The position numbers and the translations under genes are program-made. Below the pieces are notes generated by a model. The model did no database searches. It saw only the letters and a program-made list of their open reading frames with translations, and had not been told where the DNA came from. A stretch of DNA of 38,776 nucleotides from Purshia tridentata (taxonomy: Eukaryota; Streptophyta; Magnoliopsida; Rosales; Rosaceae), in NCBI GenBank assembly GCA_003254885.1, contig QANT01002737.1, forward strand, positions 1-38,776, given 5' to 3'. Numbering within the stretch: position 1 is the first letter of the stretch; every line of letters starts with the position of its first letter. Shown here in pieces: positions 30,898 to 38,776 of this stretch.

Positions 30898-33800
30898 ATG
30901 GAGGAGTCAAATACCATGTTCAAACTCAACCAATCAAATTGGGTGATGTGGAAGACAAGAATGGAGGACATACTGTATTGCAAGGATTTGCACGAGCCAA
31001 TTGAAGGTGTTGCAGCGAAGCCAGATAATATGTCCGATGCGGATTGGAGGAAGCTGAATAAGAAAGTAGTTGGCACAATCCGACAGTGGGTGGATCATAG
31101 CGTGTTTCACCATGTATCCAACGAGACCGATGCCAAAGCATTGTGGTCAAAGTTGGAGTCCTTGTTCGAGAAAAAGACTGCAGCCAAGAAAGCATTCCTG
31201 ATCAAGGAGCTTGTCAACATGAAGTTCAATGAAGGTGTTAGTGTAGCAGTACACCTAAATAACTTCCAAAATATTATCAACCAGTTGACTACTATGGGCA
31301 TGAGTATTGACGACGAGCTGCAAGCACTAATGCTACTTGGATCATTGCCAGATAGCTGGGAGACATTCATAATAACTGTAAGTAACTCTGCTCCTAATGG
31401 TGTTTTTATCATTGCCAGATAGCTGGGAGACATTCGTAGTAATTGTAAGTAACTCTGCTCCTAATGGTGTTTTATCTATGGATAATGTTAAAGACAACAT
31501 GTTTAATGAAGAGACAAGGAGAAAGACTTCAAACACCGAAAATAGTCAAGTCTTTATTATGGAGGATAGAGGGAGGAGCAAGAGCAGAGATCCAAGAGGT
31601 CGAAGCAAGAGCCCAAGCCGATCCAAGACAAGGTTCAGAGGTACCTGTCACCACTGTGGCAAGGAAGGCCATATGAAGAAGAACTGTAGAGTGTGGATAA
31701 AAGAACAAAAAGAAGGCATGAAGAACAAATCTCAGAAGAGAGATGACAACAACACTACTGCCACCTTGACTAACAATGAGGTGGAGATCCTTTCTCTTGG
31801 AGAAGAGTGCCTGCATGTGGATGATCAAGGAGTTGAGTGGATCATCGATACTGGTGCGTCTTACCACGCTACTTCTCATCTAGAGTTCTTCACTAATTAC
31901 AGAAAAGGTGACTTTGGTACAGTAAAGATGGGCAACACCAGTTACTCTAAGATTTTGGGAATTGGTGGCATCACTCTCCAGACAAATCTCGGCTACCAGT
32001 TAATGTTGAAAGATGTAAGGCACGTTGCTGATCTACGCCTCAACTTACTGTCTGGAATCGCTCTTGATCGCCAAGGTTTTGAGAGTCACTTTGCAAATGG
32101 CAAGTGGAAGCTCACAAAGGGGTCGATGGTGGTCGCTAGAGGAAAGGCTTGCTGCTCACTCTACAAGACATGTGGAAAGATCATCAAAGATGAGTTAAAT
32201 GTCGTGGATGATTCTTCTCCAGATCTATGGCATAAGAGGCTAGGCCACATCAGTGAGAAAGGCCTACACGTTCTGGCAAAGAAGTCACTCATTCCCTTTG
32301 CCAAAGGTATGCCATTAAACTCTTGTGATTATTGTTTATATGGCAAGCATCATAAAGTAAGTTTTTCTAGATCCTCCACAAAGAAAGAAAATTTGCTTGA
32401 TCTTGTACATTCCGATGTATGTGGTCCAATGGAGGTGGAATCATTGGGTGGTAATAAATACTTTGTTTCTTATATTGATGACGCTTCACGCAAAGTTTGG
32501 GTATATTTGATGAAGTCAAAAGATCAGGTATTTCAAACTTTTCAGCAGTTTCATACCATGGTGGAAAGAGAGACAGGGAGATCTCTTAAGTGTCTCCGTA
32601 GTGACAATGGCGGAGAGTATACTTCTCATCAGTTTAAAGATTATTGTCTAAAGCATGGTATAAGGCATAAGAAGACGGTTCCTAGCACTCCACAACACAA
32701 TGGTGTGGCAGAAAGGTATAACCGCATTATCATGGAGAGGGTCAGATGTATGCTGAGGACTGCTAAATTACCCAAACACTTCTGGGCTGAAGCTGTGAGG
32801 ACCGCCTGCTATCTAATCAACAGATCTCCATCAGTACCGTTGGGTCTTGAAGTTCCAGAGAGAGCTTGGACATGCAAAGATGTATCCTACTTTCATCTGA
32901 AGGTGTTTGGTTGCAAAGCCTTTGCACACGTGCCCAAAGAACAGAGAACAAAGCTGGACAACAAGACAATTCCTTGCATCTTCCTTGGTTATGGAAATGA
33001 GGAATTTGGCTATCGGTTGTGGGACCCGAAACAGAAGAAATTTATAAGAAGCAGAGATGTTATCTTCCATGAAGATGAGACTTTTGATTCAGACAAGCAA
33101 GAACCAAGACGGCCAGTCAGAAGCATTGATGCATCACAACAAGCTACAACAAATGAAGTTGAACAAGCAGAAGTTGAAGAGATACCTGGAGAGAGAGATG
33201 AGGAGACGCCTCCAGATATTACTAATCAGGGGGAGCACAATCAGGAGGAGCTTGATCAGGGGGAGCCTGAACAAAGAGAGCCACCAGCTCAACAAGATAA
33301 TCCAAGAGTACCTGAACTCAGAAGATCCACTAGAGAACGTAAGACATCTACCAAGTATCCTTCATCAGAGTATATTTTGCTGACCAGCGATGGAGAACCT
33401 GAGACCTTTGAGGAAGCCAAGTCTCATAAAGACAGTGATAAATGGATGAAGGGTATGGAGTCTGAGATGAACTCTCTACTGAAAAATGGCACTTATGAGT
33501 TGGTAGAGCTTCCAAAAGGTAGAAAAACACTCAAGAACAAGTGGGTGTATAAGCTAAAAAGAGATGCGAACGAAAAGGTGACAAAGTACAAGGCTCGCCT
33601 GGTGGTCAAAGGATTTGGGCAAAAGAAAGATATTGACTTTGATGAGATCTTCTCTCCTGTTGTGAAAATGACCTCCATCCGTGTTATCTTGGGTCTGGCA
33701 GCATGTATGGATCTTGAGCTGGAGCAGTTGGACGTCAAAACTGCATTTCTTCATGGTAATTTGGAAGAAGAAATATACATGGAGCAACCTGAAGGATTCA

Positions 33801-34954
33801 AAGTCCAAGGGAGAGAACACATGATTTGTAAACTAAAGAAAAGCCTATATGGCTTGAAGCAAGTGCCAAGGCAGTGGTATAAGAAGTTCGACTCATTCAT
33901 GGTGGGTCATGGGTACAAGAGAACTAACGCCGATCCATGTGTTTACATCCGACACTTCCCTGGTGGTAATTTCATTATCCTATTGCTCTATGTTGATGAT
34001 ATGTTAATTGTTGGACAAGATGCCATCATGATTCGCAGGTTAAAAGAAGATTTATTCAAGTCCTTTGACATGAAGGACTTAGGACCTGCTAAACAAATCT
34101 TGGGCATGCAGATCGTTCGTGACAGAAAAGCAAAGAAGCTATGGTTGTCACAAGAGAGGTATGCTGAACGGGTGCTTGAAAGGTTCAACATGAAAAGAGC
34201 TAAATCGGTGAGCTCACCTCTAGCTAGTCATTTCAAACTCAGTAAGAAGTCATGCCCAAAGACAGAAGAAGAAAAAGAGAAGATGACTTCTACACCTTAC
34301 TCTTCGGCAGTGGGGAGTCTTATGTATGCTATGGTGTGTACAAGGCCAGATATAGCCCATGCAGTTGGAGTTGTGAGCAGATTTCTCTCTAATCCAGGAA
34401 AAGAACATTGGGAAGCGGTAAAATGGATTCTCAGATATTTGAGAGGTACTTCTAAAGTATGCTTGTGCTTTGGTGGTTCCAAACCAATATTGGAGGGTTT
34501 TTCAGATTCAGACATGGCCGGTGACCTCGATGGTAGAAAGTCCACTTCTGGGTACTTGTTTACCTTTGCAGGGGGAGCCGTCTCATGGCAATCTAAGTTA
34601 CAAAAGTGCGTGGCTTTATCCACAACGGAAGCAGAGTATATTGCTGCTACTGAAGCCAGTAAAGAAATATTGTGGTTAAAAAGATTTCTCCAAGAGTTGG
34701 GGATAAAGCAAGATGTATATGTGGTTCACTGTGATAGTCAAAGTGCGCTTGATTTAAGCAAGAATACCACATTTCATTCTCGCACCAAGCACATCGAGAT
34801 CCGCTACCATTGGATAAGAGAAGCTATTGAGAACAAGTTGTTGCAATTGAAGAAGATTCACACAAACAAGAATCCGTCTGACATGCTCACAAAGATTGTT
34901 CCTAAACAGAAGCAAGAGTTCTGTATCAAGGCAATTGGGATGCACTCCAAGTAA
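30898..34954 (+). pseudogene. Gag-pol polyprotein of copia element B, gag frame broken
   Basis: The polyprotein starts at ATG 30898 and reads through gag to about 31422, where a 67-bp duplication shifts the frame. From 31397 a single open frame of 1,185 codons covers the rest. It has the CCHC knuckle at 31646-31687, protease DTGAS beginning at 31847, the pre-integrase motif LWHKRLGHIS, integrase with HSDVCGPM, SDNGGEYTS and TPQHNGVAERYN, reverse transcriptase with YVDD at 33989-34000, and RNase H with SDSDMAGD, ALSTTEAEYIAA and CDSQSALDLS, ending at the typical GMHSK. All catalytic motifs of pol are present. Apart from the duplication I see no stop, so this copy is young or misassembled at one point. 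Tnt1 is the closest family I recall. Confidence 0.92.
31342..31475 (+). repeat. 67-bp direct duplication in gag of element B
   Basis: Copies starting TCATTGCCAGATAGCTGG lie at 31342-31408 and 31409-31475 and differ at several bases (CATAATAACTG against CGTAGTAATTG). Element A has a single copy. The 67-bp length shifts the frame and separates gag from pol. Confidence 0.9.
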
Positions 34955-34990
34955 TTTGGAGTCATGAATGGTATTCCTCCCTCATGGTCT

Positions 34991-35001
34991 GGAGGGGGAG
35001 A
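34991..35001 (+). other. Polypurine tract of element B
   Basis: GGAGGGGGAGA stands directly before the 3' LTR and is the same as in element A. Confidence 0.85.
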
Positions 35002-35002
35002 T

Positions 35003-35679
35003 TGTTGAGATAAGTCCAGTCCATACGGGAGATCACTAGAAGGATCGAATCCAAGTGACTTAATTGAAGATCTAGAATGATCTTTAATTCATGATGGTTG
35101 GCTTGGTTCTAGAGAATTCTTGATGGTAGCCAAATGTTGAATATTGGTGCAAGCTAAAAACTTGTGGAAATATCTAGAGACTAATCAATTCTCCTAGTAG
35201 CTAGAAACTTGTGGAAATATCTAGAGACTAATCAATTCTCCTAGTAGCTAGAAACTTCCATCCATGGCTATAAAAGGAGGATGAGGCTTGGCATTTAACA
35301 TCAAGCAATTGAAGCAATCAAGCTAATTGCATTCCGACTACCACTCAAAGTGAGGAGTGAGAGTATAGAGAAAGAGAGAGTGTGAGAGAAGTGAAGTATT
35401 TCTTTTGGTGTTTCCTTCAAGGTGTTCATAGCTTGAAGAAGTGGTGATTCCTCTTGTACTCTCTAGGTGTTCATCAAGTCTTGTTCTTAGACTTGGTAAG
35501 ATCTTTCCGCTGTACCCATTATTTGATATAGTGGAGTTATTCTAATATCGCTACCCGTGGACGTAGGCACACTGCCGAACCACGTTAAATCCTTGGTGTC
35601 CTTATTTACTTTTTCTCTTACCTATTTCTTTATTGGTTTGAGTTTGTGTTTTTCCCATTCTATCTAATCGATCCTAACA
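35003..35679 (+). repeat. LTR 4 (U3 type I), 3' LTR of element B
   Basis: This 677-bp LTR begins TGTTGAGATAAGTCCAG and ends ATCCTAACA. It shares the type I U3 and R-U5 variants with LTR 1. It has two 47-bp units (35152-35198, 35199-35245) plus a partial third that runs directly into the TATA region (TATAAAA 35269-35275), so the segment between repeats and TATA seen in the other LTRs is deleted. Confidence 0.92.
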
Positions 35680-36919
35680 ATACGGATCTACACAGTTTAT
35701 CTAAATATGTCCTATACAGATTATTAAGTTAAATAATTGGTGTTGCATATAAACATGGGTTTTAGGATTTGATTCCTTCGAATTTGTTCGTTCAAATATG
35801 AAAGTGTGCTTCAAATCGGGAGTTTTCACTTTGATATCAGCAAGTCAATTATTGGAGAAAAGCCATCGGTGGGAGGGGTGTAATGATAGAGTGGAGGGTT
35901 TTAAAATTATCTTTTGTTAACAAATTTATTGCGGGGTTGATTGGAGAAAACATAATCGAAATTTTGGTTAAATTAATAGTATAGTTTTATGTGGTTCTTA
36001 AGGACACTTGGCAAAATTTTTCAGATCTATATTCATCTCTGGAAGCATAGATAGTAGTATGCTACATACAAAAAGAAAAATTTACAATTCAACTATACAT
36101 AACTTCTACGGACTACAAATTCTACAAAAGGTGCTTAGAGTGTCAAAATATGGTATGTGCCATAATAATACGGAATTTTCATAGATTACTTAATGCATCT
36201 AATAATATATTTTTCATATAAATATTTTAAAAAATCAATATATATATCCTCGTTTAAGTACTACAAAACATAAATCAAATTATAAAAAGAAAAAGATTTT
36301 ATGACAAAATTATAAACATTTAAACGTACATATGTTCAATTTCTTAAATAAATTTTTCCCCAATTTAGAACCTAAAAAATTACTATATCATCTCTCTTAT
36401 TGCATCTACAATTTAGAAAAATTTTGTTCAACTCATACGTTAAGATACTCTTTAATTCATTATTTCTATCTCTTTAACTTATTTTAGAACTATTTTACTT
36501 TACCTTTACCGTTTATATGCTATCTGTTTTTGTTGATTTCTTTTTTCTTATCTTCTAGACATTAGCTGTATTCGCTGACCATTACTTAAAATGCAAGTTG
36601 GCAATTCAACATATAACTTTGCTAATTTGCGCACGAACTAACTTCCTAACATATCTGTACTCAAATAGTAATAACTAATTTCCTAAAAAAATGCAAATCA
36701 TGATTTGTAAAATTCTACAACAATCTGACATCCGTATTTTTCCAATAGTATAAGGCTCATCATCTTGTTTGTTCCGAGAAGGTGCAGTTTAATTCAAGAA
36801 GAAGGCTAAATTGCCTAGAAATTCCTGCTCTGAAAATATCAAAGTGTCCACGAAGACTTGAAAACCTTACAAAAATCACTTACGTCCATGGATCCGTTAT
36901 TGCTGGTGTTAAATGCCAA
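35680..36919. other. AT-rich intergenic DNA, nothing identified
   Basis: Between the copia locus and the hAT-like element there is AT-rich sequence. I saw no coding frame with family features, no inverted repeat with clear ends and no RNA gene. Confidence 0.6.
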
Positions 36920-37118
36920 CAGGGACGGACGCACAGCCATGACGGGGTGGTCAGGTGACCCCCCAACCGCTGGACTGAGAAGCTTTGGGCTTCCCTTCTT
37001 TCTGGACGGCAACTCCCCAAGGTTTGGAGGGCGACCCCCCAACGTCGGACGGCGACCCCTTTCCCCTAGGCTTCCTCCTTTGCGCTTTAGCCGGATTGGT
37101 TTAGCCCACCTTCGCTGT

Positions 37119-37502
37119 GCAGTTCTCTACCTTTCAAAGCATTTGAACATTTGAACCACTAAATTAATCTAGTGGTCTTAATAAGACCAACTCAGGAAGC
37201 AGTAAAGATTGAAGTGGGAAAGGAAAAACATTAAGCTTACATAAGCAATCAAGAAGAGAGAAGGAGAGAGAGTGAAGGGAGAAAGAAGGTGAACATGCTA
37301 ACTGTTAGCTTTTCCTTAAAAAATAAAATTGGAAACCAACTGTTAGGCTGTAAAAGTAATTTTTTATCAAAATAGTTTATAACAAAAAAATAAGTAAATG
37401 GTGAGGTGGCCTTATTAAGACCACTGGATTAATCTAGTTGTTCTTTTTTTTTACCAAAGATTAATTTAGTTGTTCAAATGCTTGAAAAGGTAAAGAACAG
37501 CT
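37119..37502. mobile_element. Nested inverted-repeat (foldback) MITE
   Basis: The arms at about 37119-37190 and 37400-37502 are inverted copies containing TTGAAC(C/A)ACTAAATTAATCT and AGTGGTCTTAATAAG. The right arm has an additional internal duplication of the ATTAAT(C/T)TAGTTGTTC segment. The spacer is about 210 bp of purine-rich and AT-rich DNA. No target duplication could be fixed. Confidence 0.65.
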
Positions 37503-37757
37503 GCTAAAAGCAGATGATCTTAATCCTTTTAAAAAAATTATGTCTACCTTGTAAAACTGAAAATTATCCCCATATATGCTTTTTTTATTTGAAAAAAATA
37601 GTGAGCTTTTTCACTTCTTACCCGCCATTGTTTTTGCCTTTGAAGCTCAATTTATTCGATTATGGCAAATGATCTCTGCATTTATTTCTTATTCTCACAT
37701 TTCTGCCCAAGTTTCAATATTTTGTTTTTAAAATATATATTTTTAGTATGAACACAT

Positions 37758-37781
37758 AATATATATATATATATATATATG
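37758..37781. repeat. (AT)n microsatellite
   Basis: An uninterrupted AT dinucleotide run lies within the hAT-like element. Confidence 0.85.
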
Positions 37782-38068
37782 TATGTGAACTTAAAAACCC
37801 GCTAAACTGACATTATTTTGAGTTATTTTCAGCTAGGTGAGACGCCATTTTGAACTAAAATATTTTTTAAGAAAAGACATTAACTAAATACAAACTCAAA
37901 CCCCAGTCTAATCCCGAAAATCAAATACAAACCCCACTACCCCAAACTCCTACTTCCTCTCCGGCTTTCCCTCCCCTAGCCCAACAATCTCCCCGTTGGT
38001 CACCTGACCGGCCCATTACCGCCACTTTACACCATGACCCCAAGTTAAGAATCCTGAATCCATCCCTA

Positions 38069-38732
38069 AATGCCTGCGTGGCTTTTGTTAATATGAATTT
38101 TTTTAATGAATTGTATGCATAAAAAATCCATATAAAACATTTTAATATATTAAAAACTAAAAAACAAAAACTTAAAACTTAAAAAAAAAAAAAAAAACAG
38201 CCCCACCAAATGGACCCCACTCCTTATCTTCTTCTTCTTGTTCTTCTGCAACACCCCCCAACGAAACCCACCCCTTTTCTTCTTCTTCTTCTTCAACAAC
38301 ACCCCCTCCCAACAGACCCCGCCAATTTTGTTTTCATTTTTTTGCAACTTCCCCCATCAACTTCATTCTTCACCCATCTCCAACTACATCTTCCCCCTTC
38401 CGGTCCTTCTGCTACTCTCATCCTCATCTTCATATGCAAATCCCTTCTTTTATGTGAGTTTTCGACAGAGGGAGAGTGACAAAATGAGAGAGATAGGGAT
38501 GAGTGAGAGAGTGAAAGAGAGAGATGAAGATGGAAAACAGGACTGGTCTAGTTGGTGTGGGGGAGACCGGCGGGGGGAAGTTTAGGTGCATTGGCGACTG
38601 TTTCCGGTGGCTGGGTGGATCTAAATTTTTGTTCCCCCAAACCATTTTTTTAATAGAAACTGAAAGGAAAAAGAAAAAAAAAAATTGGGCTGGGTGTTAT
38701 CTGTGAGTTTGTGTCGATATTTGAATTCAACA
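38069..38732. other. Low-complexity intergenic/leader region
   Basis: It contains an A run (38180-38196), CTT-rich simple repeats (38226-38305) and a GA-rich stretch (38465-38530). CT- and GA-rich tracts are common in plant 5' leaders, so part of it may be the leader of the gene that could start at 38733. Open frames on both strands come from these repeats and show no family features. Confidence 0.5.
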
Positions 38733-38776
38733 ATGGCAGGGGAATCGTTGATGAGCGCAAACGGAAATGGAAACAC
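38733..38776 (+). CDS. Possible start of a gene running off the window
   Basis: CAACAATGGC is a very good plant start context, and the frame is open to the edge (MAGESLMSANGNGNT). It follows a CT/GA-rich leader-like region. Fifteen residues are too few to name a family, and a chance ATG is possible. Confidence 0.35.
   Translation, partial: MAGESLMSANGNGN

Larger units (their letters stand above)
30201..35679 (+). mobile_element. Ty1/copia retrotransposon B (Tork/Tnt1 lineage), near-intact but gag-disrupted
   Basis: The order is 5' LTR (30201-30872), PBS (30875-30889), gag-pol (30898-34954), PPT (34991-35001), 3' LTR (35003-35679). The internal region is closely similar to A throughout. Its two LTRs differ in U3 type (II on the left, I on the right), which a single normal insertion cannot give. 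The right flank ATACG does not match the ATATT preceding LTR 1 and cannot be compared with the filler on its left. Confidence 0.9.
36920..38068. mobile_element. hAT-like nonautonomous element
   Basis: The left end CAGGGACGGAC and the inverted right end TAGGGATGGAT match with a few changes. A further inverted match GGTCAGGTGACC lies inside on each side (about 36949-36960 and 38000-38011). The flanks AATGCCAA (36912-36919) and AATGCCTG (38069-38076) share six of eight bases, which fits a decayed 8-bp hAT target duplication. The 1,149-bp element codes for no transposase and contains a second inverted repeat at 37119-37502. Open frames at its left end are due to GC richness. Confidence 0.55.

Noticed and set aside
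36858..37154. 98-codon frame at the left end of the hAT-like element
   Set aside because: It crosses the element boundary and its inverted repeat and has no recognisable domain.
1..38776. Search for tRNA, rRNA and CRISPR-like arrays
   Set aside because: I saw no cloverleaf-like gene, no ribosomal sequence and no spaced identical repeats. The tandem units found are directly adjacent and TE-related. A tRNAscan or covariance-model search could not be run.

Overview
This is plant nuclear DNA from a eudicot. The evidence is intron-split genes with GT-AG junctions, a DYW-class pentatricopeptide (PPR) gene, a clade I TGA bZIP gene, Tnt1-like Ty1/copia elements and many MITE-like inverted repeats. 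The species cannot be read from the sequence. A heterozygous, draft-quality assembly is suggested by one N at 26546 and by several short direct duplications inside the retroelements.

Layout. Positions 402-2759 (+) hold an intact intronless PPR-DYW gene, probably for organelle RNA editing. Starting 46 bp after its stop, 2806-4260 (+) holds a decayed 3' part of a gamma-glutamyltranspeptidase gene. Positions 5903-11266 (+) hold a nine-exon mitochondrial-type alanine:glyoxylate aminotransferase 2 gene; the reconstructed frame is open for 481 codons. Convergent to it, 17784-12562 (-) holds an eight-exon TGA1/TGA4-type bZIP factor of 364 aa with both redox-switch cysteines. A probable leader intron and a GC-rich promoter containing TGACGTCA lie at about 17.8-20.1 kb.

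From 20.1 to 24.85 kb the window is intergenic, with a foldback MITE, a degenerate retroelement-like segment carrying a Tourist-like MITE, and a small MITE with a perfect 9-bp target duplication. Positions 24852-35679 are a compound Tork/Tnt1-lineage copia locus. Two full internal regions, A and B, are bounded by four LTRs in the order type I, A, type II (U3 only), 64-bp filler, type II, B, type I. Both coding regions are broken, at different places. From 35.7 kb to the end there is AT-rich DNA, a hAT-like nonautonomous element containing a second inverted repeat, and possibly the first codons of another gene at the right edge.

The three intact genes have unrelated roles (organelle RNA metabolism, photorespiratory or amino-acid metabolism, salicylate/redox-responsive transcription), and nothing suggests they act as a unit. 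I found no clearly new biochemical system. The most unusual structure is the copia locus with discordant LTRs; next are the GGT relic and the TGACGTCA site in the TGA factor's own upstream region.
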